Shown here piece after piece: positions 43,574 through 51,940 of a stretch of DNA of 64,000 nt (the first letter of the stretch is position 1; each line of letters starts with the position of its first letter). This DNA is from Flavobacterium sufflavum. GTDB taxonomy: Bacteria > Bacteroidota > Bacteroidia > Flavobacteriales > Flavobacteriaceae. Under the pieces are notes generated by a model that worked only from the letters and a program-made list of their open reading frames with translations, had not been told where the DNA came from and did not search any database. The DNA is taken from the NCBI RefSeq assembly GCF_004016525.1, contig NZ_SACJ01000012.1, positions 1-64,000 on the forward strand, written 5' to 3'. A program made the position numbers and the translations under genes.

Positions 43574-45004
43574 TCATAAATTTTCTATGAATTTAGTTAA
43601 TAAATGTACACCATAAGCAGTTGCATGTTTACTTTTTGCAAATTCATCATCACCAAAGGCAACTCCGGCAATATCCAGGTGCGCCCAGGCAGCATGTTCC
43701 TTAGTGAAAAACTCTAAAAACTTGGCTGCACTGATGGCTCCGGCTACTGGTTTTCCACTGAAATTCTTAACATCGGCAATATCACTTTCGATATCTTTTT
43801 TATAATCATTCCATAATGGCAAAGGCCATAAACGTTCTCCAATAGACTCACCCACTTCCTGCATTGTTTTAGAAATAGCTTCGTTATTGGTGAACAAAGC
43901 ACCACATTCGTATCCAAAAGTAGCTACACTACTTCCTGTAAGCGTGGCAATGTCTACAATATATTCTGGATTGAAATTTTTAATTAAATAGGACAATCCA
44001 TCGGCTAAAACCAAACGCCCTTCGGCATCGGTATCGATAATTTCAATCGAATTTCCACTATAGCTATGAATGACATCACTAGGTAAAAAAGACTTGCTAT
44101 CGACTGAATTTTCTGCGCAAGGAACAATCGCAGTCACTTTTATAGGTAATTGTAAATCGGCAATTAATTGCATTGCTCCAAAAACAGCAGCTCCGCCAGC
44201 CATATCACATTTCATGTGTACCATTCCTGTCGTTTTGATATTCAATCCTCCTGTATCAAATGTGATTCCTTTACCCACTAAACCAACATGCTTTAAATTA
44301 GGAACAGCGTCTTTAGGACTGTAATTCATAATTACAAATTGAGCTTCATTTTCGCTGCCTTTCCCAACAGCTACAAAAGCACCTAAATTTTCTTTTTTGG
44401 CAGCTTCTAATCCTAATATTTTGACATCAAAACCAAACTTCTTTCCTTTTTCTTGCGCCCATTGCGCCAAATATTTCGGAGTAACTGTATTGGGAGGTAA
44501 ATCAACAAGAGCAAAAGTTTCCAGTTGCGCCCGTGCAATTTTTATAGCCTTACTAATTGATTCAGAATAATCTTTGCCAGATAAATGTTTGAGTTCAAAC
44601 TCCGCATTTAAAAACGGATGTATTTCCTTTTTTTTATAATGCCCTAGATTATAAGTTCCTAAATATAATCCGGAAATAGCAGCTTCTACTTGCTCTTCAG
44701 TAAAAACTTCCGGTAAAAATAAAGACACATTATTGCTAAATGTGTCTTTTTCTTTAAATGTAATTTTTCTGAATATTGTTTTTAACGACTTATAATCAAT
44801 CGTTTTTCCCAGTCCAATAAAAATATAGATTGTATCGTTTTTTTCGACTAAATAATGGGTGTCTTTTTTTCCTGAAAAAACCTTTGGAGCTACTTCCACT
44901 CCATCAAATTGGATAGGAGCCAAATTCTTAGCAGCGGTTTCAAAAACGGGAATTAAAACGGTTCCTGAAAAGTTTTCTAAACTATCAATCTTTGTTGTTT
45001 TCAT
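43574..45004 (-). CDS. M17 leucyl aminopeptidase
   Basis: The 476-residue product has the two-metal site of the family: Lys245 and Asp250 in GKGITFDTGG, Asp268 in KCDMAGG, Asp326 and Glu328 in DTDAEGRLVLADGL. The N-terminal macro-like domain is present and the length is normal. It removes N-terminal residues from peptides in the cytoplasm. The gene abuts the esterase stop codon with no gap and precedes an ATP-grasp gene by 4 bases. A role in recycling or trimming a ligase-made peptide is therefore a reasonable inference beyond general peptide turnover. Confidence 0.92.
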   Translation of the reverse strand: MKTTKIDSLENFSGTVLIPVFETAAKNLAPIQFDGVEVAPKVFSGKKDTHYLVEKNDTIYIFIGLGKTIDYKSLKTIFRKITFKEKDTFSNNVSLFLPEVFTEEQVEAAISGLYLGTYNLGHYKKKEIHPFLNAEFELKHLSGKDYSESISKAIKIARAQLETFALVDLPPNTVTPKYLAQWAQEKGKKFGFDVKILGLEAAKKENLGAFVAVGKGSENEAQFVIMNYSPKDAVPNLKHVGLVGKGITFDTGGLNIKTTGMVHMKCDMAGGAAVFGAMQLIADLQLPIKVTAIVPCAENSVDSKSFLPSDVIHSYSGNSIEIIDTDAEGRLVLADGLSYLIKNFNPEYIVDIATLTGSSVATFGYECGALFTNNEAISKTMQEVGESIGERLWPLPLWNDYKKDIESDIADVKNFSGKPVAGAISAAKFLEFFTKEHAAWAHLDIAGVAFGDDEFAKSKHATAYGVHLLTKFIENL

Positions 45005-46138
45005 TTAATTGTCTTTAGTATTAAAAAAGAGCCATTCTATTGCTTTAGGAAACTCATCACTCCAATAGGTTTCATTATGTTTCCCTAATTTATTGATACT
45101 TAAATTAATTTTCATTTTATCATCAACAAATTCGCTTTCCAGTATTCTATTTTTAAAAGTTTCCACATGTTCAATCATGGTTTCACTTTCATCACCTCCT
45201 GCATATAAATAGATTTTAGTGTCTCCAAAATCCTTATCATTTTTAATTTTCATTTTAGGGGCAACCCAAAGTGAAGGTGAAAAAATCATCAATTTACCAA
45301 AAACTTCGGGATATCTCAAACCAGAAAAAATACTCACTAAAGCCCCCATTGAGCTACCACCGATTCCGGTAAATTCTCTTTCTGTTTTGGTTCTGAAATT
45401 ACTATCCACATAGGGTTTTAGTGTTTCAACTAAAAATTTAATGTATTTTTTACCCTGTCCTTTTCCTAAAACAGTTTTCCCAACATTGTATTCTCTTACC
45501 CGGTCTTCCTCGGCATGTTCAACTGCAATAACGATAATTTTACCTACTTTATACTCTGACATTACCGCTAATTTTTTGTCAATTTCCCAATTGCCATATT
45601 CAGCATTTTCATTGAATAAGTTCTGAGCATCCTGCAAATACATTACCGGATAATTTTCGTTAGAAAAATCATAATCATGAGGTAAAAGCGCCCAAACTTT
45701 ACGTGTAGTATTCAATTGCGGAATTTCAAATTCATCCGAAATCAATTGAATTTGAGGCAAAAAATTAGGTTTAAAAGGCAACCAATTTTTTCTCCAACGA
45801 AAAACATGCTCCTTTTGAATACCGGTATGCTTAGAGGTAGAACGATTTTCTGTTCGTTCTTCATTAGCACCAATCTCTACCGCACTCCAGTCTCCTTTAG
45901 TAAATTTGTACAATAAGGTTTCCGGATAATCAAAATCATGAGTGAATTTGTAATGATACAATCCGGCACCTACTTTTTCCATTACAAATTCTTTGTCCTG
46001 GGTAAGCCAATTATTAAAATTACCGGATATATATACCGGACGTGAATCGTCTTCGTCAGTGGTTAATATAATATGAAGTCCTGTTTTTATTTTGGTAGCC
46101 ATTAAGTCTTCTGAAAAATGAGTTTGATCAAAAATCAT
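45005..46138 (-). CDS. esterase with N-terminal CBM48/AMPK-like domain
   Basis: The 377-residue product has an N-terminal beta-sandwich like glycogen-binding CBM48 (LHIILTTDEDDSRPVYISGNFNNWLTQDKEF, about 21-51). It is followed by an esterase D-like alpha/beta hydrolase with the nucleophile motif TGIGGSSMGALVSIFSG near 229-245. Such fusions appear in ferric-siderophore esterases and ferulic-acid esterases of Bacteroidetes. It has no signal peptide, so it works in the cytoplasm. An ATG at 46102 (MATKIKTG) is an alternative start. It opens the aminopeptidase/ATP-grasp operon. Confidence 0.85.
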   Translation of the reverse strand: MIFDQTHFSEDLMATKIKTGLHIILTTDEDDSRPVYISGNFNNWLTQDKEFVMEKVGAGLYHYKFTHDFDYPETLLYKFTKGDWSAVEIGANEERTENRSTSKHTGIQKEHVFRWRKNWLPFKPNFLPQIQLISDEFEIPQLNTTRKVWALLPHDYDFSNENYPVMYLQDAQNLFNENAEYGNWEIDKKLAVMSEYKVGKIIVIAVEHAEEDRVREYNVGKTVLGKGQGKKYIKFLVETLKPYVDSNFRTKTEREFTGIGGSSMGALVSIFSGLRYPEVFGKLMIFSPSLWVAPKMKIKNDKDFGDTKIYLYAGGDESETMIEHVETFKNRILESEFVDDKMKINLSINKLGKHNETYWSDEFPKAIEWLFFNTKDN

Positions 46139-46202
46139 AAGTTGTTTTGTAATGATTAATTTCTTTGGTAAATATAACGGATTGCTTTTTTTTGAAAAAG
46201 GA

Positions 46203-46247
46203 AAAACGAGTCTAGAGATGAATTTTATTCTCTAATAGACTCGTTTT
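46203..46247 (-). terminator. terminator of the his operon
   Basis: AAAACGAGTCTA (46203-46214) and TAGACTCGTTTT (46236-46247) form a 12-bp stem with an inner AGA/TCT pair and T-runs at both ends. It directly follows the hisIE stop on the minus strand. Confidence 0.85.
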
Positions 46248-46274
46248 TATATAAATTAACACAAAAAAAGGTTG

Positions 46275-46874
46275 TTATTTCTGACGACTTTTTAAAACCT
46301 TAATAACATCGTCGAGTTTATATCCTTTAGCTTGTAACAAAATCAAATAATGAAATAATAAATCGGCACTTTCACTCAAGAATAAATCATCATTGGTATC
46401 TTTAGCTTCAATCACTACTTCTACCGCTTCTTCTCCAACTTTTTGAGCAATTTTATTGATTCCTTTTGCGAAAAGAGAAGCTACATAACTTTGCTCTGAA
46501 TCGGCATTCTCTCTTCTTGAAAGAATAGTACTTTCTAATTCTGAAATAAAACCATAGCTGCTCTCGTTAGGAGTTTGCCAGCAGGTATCAGTACCGGTGT
46601 GACAAGTTGGTCCTACAGGATTGGCTTGCACCAAAAGTGTATCACCATCGCAATCATTTTTAATATCAACTAAGTTTAAAAAATGACCGCTTTCTTCTCC
46701 TTTAGTCCAAAGACGTTGCTTAGAACGGCTGAAAAAAGTTACTTTTCCTGTTTCAATTGTTTTTTGATAAGCCTCGTCGTTCATATAGCCTAACATCAAA
46801 ACATTTTTAGTTTCGCTATCTTGAATAATGGCAGGAATTAATCCGTGTGCACTTTTTGAAAAATCTATTTCCAT
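46275..46874 (-). CDS. hisIE: bifunctional phosphoribosyl-AMP cyclohydrolase/phosphoribosyl-ATP pyrophosphatase
   Basis: The 199-residue product fuses HisI (about 1-100) and HisE (about 110-199). HisI shows MLGYMNDEAYQKTIETGKVTFFSRSKQRLWTKGEESGH, the metal-binding DCDGDTLL and the zinc cysteines in PTCHTGTDTCW. HisE shows KINKIAQKVGEEAVEVVIEAKD. It carries out the second and third steps of histidine synthesis. It is the last gene of the operon, 27 bases after hisF. Confidence 0.96.
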   Translation of the reverse strand: MEIDFSKSAHGLIPAIIQDSETKNVLMLGYMNDEAYQKTIETGKVTFFSRSKQRLWTKGEESGHFLNLVDIKNDCDGDTLLVQANPVGPTCHTGTDTCWQTPNESSYGFISELESTILSRRENADSEQSYVASLFAKGINKIAQKVGEEAVEVVIEAKDTNDDLFLSESADLLFHYLILLQAKGYKLDDVIKVLKSRQK

Positions 46875-46901
46875 TTTATTTTAGATTTTAGAATTCAGAT
46901 T

Positions 46902-47657
46902 TTAGATTCTGACTTCTATATTATTATTTTTTAATTCGTTTTTCAAAGTTTTGATTTCAATTTCCTTGAAATGAAAAACACTTGCTGCCAATGCTGCATC
47001 GGCTTTTCCTTTAGCGAAACTATCTACAAAATGTTGAATGTTTCCGGCTCCACCCGAAGCTATAATTGGAATATTGACTAAACCTGATAATTTAGCCAAA
47101 GCTTCATTAGCAAATCCGTTTTTAGTTCCGTCATTATCCATTGAGGTAAAAAGGATTTCTCCTGCTCCTCTCTGTTCTACTTCCTGTGCCCAGTCAAAAA
47201 GATTCAATTCTGTAGGTACTTTTCCACCTACTAAATGAACAATCCATTGTCCGTCAATTTGCTTGGCATCAATAGCTACCACCACACATTGGCTTCCAAA
47301 TTTCTGCGCCAAATCATTAATCAACTGCGGATTTTTTACCGCCGATGAATTAATAGAAACTTTATCCGCACCATTTTGCAACAGCACCTCTACATCTGAA
47401 ACTGCCGAGATTCCTCCACCTACTGTAAACGGAATATTAATTGTTGCGGCTACTTTTCGAACCAAATCAACCAAAGTTCGTCTTCTTTCCTCAGTTGCCG
47501 AAATATCTAAAAACACCAATTCATCCGCACCTTCGTCCGAATAAATTTTAGCTAATTCCACCGGATCTCCTGCATCTCGCAAATCTACGAAATTAACGCC
47601 TTTTACAGTACGTCCGTTTTTGATATCGAGGCAAGGAATTATTCTTTTAGTAAGCAT
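46902..47657 (-). CDS. hisF: imidazole glycerol phosphate synthase, cyclase subunit
   Basis: The 251-residue TIM barrel starts LTKRIIPCLDIKNGRTVKGVNFV, with the catalytic Asp in CLD near 11 and the second in VAIDAKQ near 130. It turns PRFAR plus ammonia from HisH into IGP and AICAR. Length is normal. It is separated from hisA by 50 bases of word-like spacer sequence. Confidence 0.97.
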   Translation of the reverse strand: MLTKRIIPCLDIKNGRTVKGVNFVDLRDAGDPVELAKIYSDEGADELVFLDISATEERRRTLVDLVRKVAATINIPFTVGGGISAVSDVEVLLQNGADKVSINSSAVKNPQLINDLAQKFGSQCVVVAIDAKQIDGQWIVHLVGGKVPTELNLFDWAQEVEQRGAGEILFTSMDNDGTKNGFANEALAKLSGLVNIPIIASGGAGNIQHFVDSFAKGKADAALAASVFHFKEIEIKTLKNELKNNNIEVRI

Positions 47658-47707
47658 TGTTTGTTGTTTATGGTTTTTAGTTTATTGTTTTTACTACAAA
47701 CAACAAA

Positions 47708-48433
47708 CTATAAACTAATTATATAATTCTCTAACTGTTTCAAAGAAATTCTTCCTTCGTAAATTGCTTTACCAATGATTGTTCCTTCGCAACCAATTTC
47801 AGCTAATTTAGGTAATTCATCAAAAGTAGAAATTCCTCCTGAAGCGATTAATTTTAATCCGTTAGCAGCTGCCAAAATCTTAGCATACAAATCAAAACTT
47901 GGACCTTCCAGCATACCATCTTTAGCAATATCAGTACAAATTACGTACTCAATTCCTTTGGATTGATAATTTTGGATAAACGGAACTAAATCTTCATTAG
48001 AATCTTCTAACCAACCAGAAACTGCAACTTTTTCGTTATTAGCATCAGCTCCTAAAATAATTTTATCAGCACCGTATTCAGCAATCCATTTTTCGAAAAT
48101 AGCACGGTTTTTTACCGCAATACTTCCTCCTGTAATTTGGTTAGCTCCACTTTCGAAAGCAATTTTCAAATCAGAATCGGCTTTTAATCCACCTCCAAAA
48201 TCAATTTTCAATTTGGTTTGTGAAGCAATTTGTTCCAATATTTTATAATTGACAATTTTGCTTGATTTGGCTCCGTCTAAATCCACCAAATGCAAATATT
48301 CGATTCCGTGTGCTTCAAATTCTTTAGCAACCTCTAGCGGATTTTCGTTGTATATAATTTTGGTATTGTAATCCCCTTTAGATAAGCGAACACATTTTCC
48401 GTCGATGATGTCTATGGCTGGTATTATTCTCAT
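47708..48433 (-). CDS. hisA: ProFAR isomerase
   Basis: The 241-residue TIM barrel has the catalytic Asp in PAIDIIDGKCVRLSKGD (Asp8) and the second in YVICTDIAKDGMLEGP (about 163-178), with two phosphate-binding loops (DFGGGLK, ASGGIST). It performs the fourth ring-opening isomerisation step of histidine synthesis. It is followed by hisF on the same transcript, and the upstream gap to hisH carries a dispersed repeat. Confidence 0.96.
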   Translation of the reverse strand: MRIIPAIDIIDGKCVRLSKGDYNTKIIYNENPLEVAKEFEAHGIEYLHLVDLDGAKSSKIVNYKILEQIASQTKLKIDFGGGLKADSDLKIAFESGANQITGGSIAVKNRAIFEKWIAEYGADKIILGADANNEKVAVSGWLEDSNEDLVPFIQNYQSKGIEYVICTDIAKDGMLEGPSFDLYAKILAAANGLKLIASGGISTFDELPKLAEIGCEGTIIGKAIYEGRISLKQLENYIISL

Positions 48434-48440
48434 TTTTTTG

Positions 48441-48464
48441 TCATTGCGAGGAACGAAGCAATCT
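48441..48464. repeat. 24-base dispersed repeat, copy 3
   Basis: Identical to 298-321 and 22320-22343. It lies in the 85-base gap between hisH and hisA, inside the operon. Confidence 0.8.
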
Positions 48465-48518
48465 CATTCCACTGATTTTCTAAAATTGAAATTGATTTTT
48501 GATATTGTTATTGAAATT

Positions 48519-49100
48519 TTAAAGTTTCAAGAAATTCCCAAGGATTTGCTCTCCCACATCCCCACTTTTCTCCGGGTGGAATTGCGTTCCGTAAAAATTA
48601 TCATTCTCTAATGCCGATGAATAAGGTAATTCATAATCGGTAGTAGCAATGGTTTCATCACAAATAGGCGCATAAAAACTATGTACTAAATACATGTATT
48701 CTTTTTCAGTGATATCCTTGAACAATTCTGATTTTAGATTGTAAATGGTATTCCAACCCATTTGTGGCACTTTTACTTTTGGGGTGAACTTAATCACATC
48801 CACGTCAAAAATACCTAAACCAGTCGTATTTCCTTCTTCAGTATGTTTACACATCAATTGCATACCAAGACAAATTCCTAAAACAGGTTGTGTCAAAGTT
48901 GGAATCAAAGTATCCAATCCGCTTTCCTTTAGCATTTTCATGGCATAACTCGCCTCACCCACACCTGGAAAAATTACCTTGTCCGCTGCTTTGATTTCTT
49001 CAGGATTATTGGTTAACACAGCAGTAAAACCAAGCCTTTCTATAGCAAATAGAATACTTTGAATGTTTCCTGCTCCGTAATTTATGATAACTATTTTCAT
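48519..49100 (-). CDS. hisH: imidazole glycerol phosphate synthase, glutaminase subunit
   Basis: The 193-residue class I amidotransferase has its nucleophile Cys in GICLGMQLMC near 75-84 and the His/Glu pair in YGTQFHPEKSG near 169-179. It releases ammonia from glutamine and passes it to HisF. Order hisB-hisH-hisA-hisF on the transcript is usual in flavobacteria. It starts 72 bases after hisB, with a 15-base palindrome in the gap. Confidence 0.97.
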   Translation of the reverse strand: MKIVIINYGAGNIQSILFAIERLGFTAVLTNNPEEIKAADKVIFPGVGEASYAMKMLKESGLDTLIPTLTQPVLGICLGMQLMCKHTEEGNTTGLGIFDVDVIKFTPKVKVPQMGWNTIYNLKSELFKDITEKEYMYLVHSFYAPICDETIATTDYELPYSSALENDNFYGTQFHPEKSGDVGEQILGNFLKL

Positions 49101-49133
49101 TACTTTAAGTTAGAAAACTGAAGTTAGAAATTA

Positions 49134-49148
49134 GAAGTTTCAAACTTC
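49134..49148. repeat. 15-base palindrome between hisB and hisH
   Basis: GAAGTTTCAAACTTC is a perfect palindrome in the spacer, embedded in short repeated words (AAGTTAGAAA, TTAGAAG, CTTCTGACTTCC). Confidence 0.55.
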
Positions 49149-49172
49149 CCTCTTCTGACTTCCAGCTTTATT

Positions 49173-50309
49173 TTACAACATTCCTTTCGTTGAAGGCAAA
49201 ATCATTTTTTCGGTATCGCGTTTTACAGCTACTTTTATCGCTTTCGCAAAAGCTTTAAAGATGGCTTCAATCTTGTGATGCTCATTATCACCTTCTGCTT
49301 TGATATTTATGTTAGCTTTCGCTCCATCAGAAAATGATTTAAAGAAGTGGAAAAACATCTCTGTTGGCATTTTACCCACCATTTCGCGTTTGAATTCGGT
49401 TTCCCAAATCAACCAGTTTCTTCCACCAAAATCGATAGCCACCTGTGCCAAACAATCGTCCATTGGCAAACAGAAACCGTAACGTTCAATACCTAATTTA
49501 TTTCCTAAGGCTTTCGCATACACTTCGCCTAAAGCAATTGCAGTATCTTCTATTGTGTGGTGTTCATCAACTTCTAAATCTCCTTTTACTTTGATATCCA
49601 GGTCCATTTGTCCGTGACGCGAAATCTGATCTAACATATGGTCGAAGAAAGCGATTCCTGTATCGATATTGCTTTTTCCGGTTCCGTCCAGGTTTAACTT
49701 GATGTAAATATCAGTTTCGTGCGTTTTTCTGGTAATCGAAGCCGTACGTTCTTCTAATTTCAAGAACTCATATATTTGTTTCCAATCAGTAGATTGTAGC
49801 ACTATTGTAGCATCTAATTCTTCTCTTTTAGCACTGATTTCTTCACTTCCTGCACCATCGGTCGTATTCATAAAGATGGCTTTTGCTCCTAGATTTTTAG
49901 CCAATTCCACATCGGTAAGTCGGTCACCAAGAACAAATGAGTTTGCCAAATCGTAATTTGGATTGTCAATGTATTTGGTTAACATGCCTGTACGTGGCTT
50001 GCGTGTAGGTGCATTATCTTCCGGAAAAGAACGATCGATGAAAATATCGTCAAAAAGCACTCCTTCGTTTTGAAACGCTTTCAGGATAAAATCCTGTGTT
50101 GGCCAAAAGGTGTCTTCAGGAAAACTAGCTGTTCCTAAACCGTCCTGATTGGTTACCATTGCTAATTCATAATCCAATTCGTTAGCAATTTTAGCCAAAT
50201 ATTGAAACGCTTTCGGATAAAACTCTAATTTCTCCAAGCTGTCTAATTGGTATCCTTCCGGTTCTAAAACAATCGTTCCATCACGATCTATAAAAAGTAC
50301 TTTTTTCAT
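49173..50309 (-). CDS. hisB: bifunctional histidinol-phosphatase/imidazoleglycerol-phosphate dehydratase
   Basis: Starting at the ATG at 50309 (MKKVLFIDRDGTIV) the product has 378 residues. An in-frame ATG at 50363 would add 18 residues with no family match, so it was rejected. The N-terminal half is a HAD phosphatase (DRDGT, KPRTGM, GDRLTDVELA). The C-terminal half is IGPD, with two metal-binding HH motifs (DEHHTIEDT; EGDNEHHKIE). It carries steps six and eight of the pathway. It starts 31 bases after the DUF2846 gene. Confidence 0.96.
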   Translation of the reverse strand: MKKVLFIDRDGTIVLEPEGYQLDSLEKLEFYPKAFQYLAKIANELDYELAMVTNQDGLGTASFPEDTFWPTQDFILKAFQNEGVLFDDIFIDRSFPEDNAPTRKPRTGMLTKYIDNPNYDLANSFVLGDRLTDVELAKNLGAKAIFMNTTDGAGSEEISAKREELDATIVLQSTDWKQIYEFLKLEERTASITRKTHETDIYIKLNLDGTGKSNIDTGIAFFDHMLDQISRHGQMDLDIKVKGDLEVDEHHTIEDTAIALGEVYAKALGNKLGIERYGFCLPMDDCLAQVAIDFGGRNWLIWETEFKREMVGKMPTEMFFHFFKSFSDGAKANINIKAEGDNEHHKIEAIFKAFAKAIKVAVKRDTEKMILPSTKGML

Positions 50310-50340
50310 TATATTTTCTAAATTATATCTTCTATTTTGA

Positions 50341-50763
50341 TTAAAGACATTTTGTGTCTTCAACTAATATCTCCATTTTCTTTTTAGCAGTATTTTCGGT
50401 CACTTCTTCACAATAAATATTATTTATAAAAAGCCCCGTTTCAAAAACAAGTTGTACATAAGTTATTTTTCCTGGTTCTACTACAACTTCAAATTTTTCC
50501 GCTTTTTCTTTAGATTTTGTTCCTCCAAATTGTACAGAACATTCATGTTTTCCTACAGGAACTTCATGAATTGAGTATTTTTTATTATTCAATCTACAAA
50601 CAAATTCTCCATCAATAAAAGCTTTAAATGCAACTGCAGAGCCTTGAAAACCTGTAGATCTCAAAAAATAAATTTTACCAGTTTCTAATGTTTCTTTTTC
50701 TTGTGCAGTTGTAAATGAAGTAACTATTATGGTGACTAAAAAAGTAAAAATTATTCTTTTCAT
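50341..50763 (-). CDS. exported DUF2846-like protein inside the his operon
   Basis: The 140-residue product has a signal peptide (about 1-20, FTTAQ). It is followed by a beta-rich domain (GKIYFLRSTGFQGSAVAFKAFIDGEFVCRLNNKKYSIHEVPVGKHECSV) that matches DUF2846/DUF4377-like carbohydrate-binding-type sandwiches by pattern. It has no obvious role in histidine synthesis but lies between hisC (17-base gap) and hisB (31-base gap) on the same strand, so it must share the transcript. Recent insertion into the operon is likely. Confidence 0.78.
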   Translation of the reverse strand: MKRIIFTFLVTIIVTSFTTAQEKETLETGKIYFLRSTGFQGSAVAFKAFIDGEFVCRLNNKKYSIHEVPVGKHECSVQFGGTKSKEKAEKFEVVVEPGKITYVQLVFETGLFINNIYCEEVTENTAKKKMEILVEDTKCL

Positions 50764-50780
50764 TTTATTGTTGTTGTATG

Positions 50781-51830
50781 TTAATTCAATTCTGTTAATG
50801 CAGACATCAACTTCTTATTCTCCTCTTCCGTTCCAATGGTAAAACGCAAGCAGTTTTCACATAAAGGCTGCGTAGTTCTGTTTCTGATTACGATTCCTTT
50901 AGCTATTAATTCATCATAACGTTTGTTGGCATCATCCACTTTTACCAGAATAAAATTAGCCTCCGTTGGATAGATTTTCTCAACAAAAGATACTTTGTCC
51001 AAAACTTGCAATAAAGCTTCTCTTTGTGCTATAATTGAGGCGATTTCGTTGTCAATTTTTGATTGATCTTTTAATCTTCCCAAAGCTCTTTGTTGTGTCA
51101 ATTCGTTTACGTTATACGGTGGTTTTATTTTATTCAAAACCGCAATCACTTCAGGCGAACCGTAACAAATCCCTAAACGAATTCCTGCCAGACCATAAGC
51201 TTTAGACAAGGTTTGTGTAATGATTAAATTAGGATATTGATCTAATTTGGCTAACCAACTTGCCTTATCTGAAAAGTCAATATAAGCTTCGTCAATTATC
51301 ACAAAACCATTGAATTTTTCTAATAATGTTGTTACACTTTCTTCGGTAAAGGAATTCCCGGTTGGGTTATTTGGCGAACACAAAAAGATCATTTTAGTGT
51401 TTGCTGTCACCGCTTCTAAAATAGCTTCCACTCTTGGTTGGAAACTTTCAGAAAGTAAAATTTCTTTGTGTTCTACATTGTTGATATTCGCCAAAACACC
51501 ATACATTCCGTAAGTAGGCGGCAACGAAATCACATTGTCTTCTTTTGGTTCACAAAAAGCTCTGAACAACAAATCCAATACTTCATCACTTCCGTTTCCT
51601 AACAAAATTTGCTTTGGACTCAATCCTTTATTTTTAGCCAAAACCACTTTTACACTCATTTGTTGTGGGTCTGGATAACGGTTTACTCCGTTCTCATACG
51701 GATTTTCATTGGCATCCAAAAATACCATCTGAGCCGTATCAAAATCTTCAAATTCATCTCTCGCCGACGAATACGGTTTTAAAACCTTAACGTTATCACG
51801 GACAAGAGTATTTATATCAAAATTTTTCAT
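50781..51830 (-). CDS. hisC: histidinol-phosphate aminotransferase
   Basis: The 349-residue class II-fold aminotransferase has YPDPQQ, the GNGSDEVLDLL block, SPNNPTGN, VIIDEAYIDF, and the PLP-binding Lys in TQTLSKAYGLAGIRLG (about 205-220). It makes histidinol phosphate from imidazole acetol phosphate with glutamate. It lies between hisD (110-base gap) and DUF2846. Confidence 0.96.
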   Translation of the reverse strand: MKNFDINTLVRDNVKVLKPYSSARDEFEDFDTAQMVFLDANENPYENGVNRYPDPQQMSVKVVLAKNKGLSPKQILLGNGSDEVLDLLFRAFCEPKEDNVISLPPTYGMYGVLANINNVEHKEILLSESFQPRVEAILEAVTANTKMIFLCSPNNPTGNSFTEESVTTLLEKFNGFVIIDEAYIDFSDKASWLAKLDQYPNLIITQTLSKAYGLAGIRLGICYGSPEVIAVLNKIKPPYNVNELTQQRALGRLKDQSKIDNEIASIIAQREALLQVLDKVSFVEKIYPTEANFILVKVDDANKRYDELIAKGIVIRNRTTQPLCENCLRFTIGTEEENKKLMSALTELN

Positions 51831-51940
51831 TTTTTTTATTTCAAAAAGAGTACAGAATAAAGAAAATTGAATATAGACTTGCTAAACAAAATCTCAATTA
51901 ATATTCTTTCTCTTTTCTATTCTCTATGTTCTATTTTCTA

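Noticed and set aside
47263..47544. 93-codon frame antisense to hisF
   Set aside because: Explained as a shadow of hisF, with Thr/Ser-rich composition typical of antisense frames.
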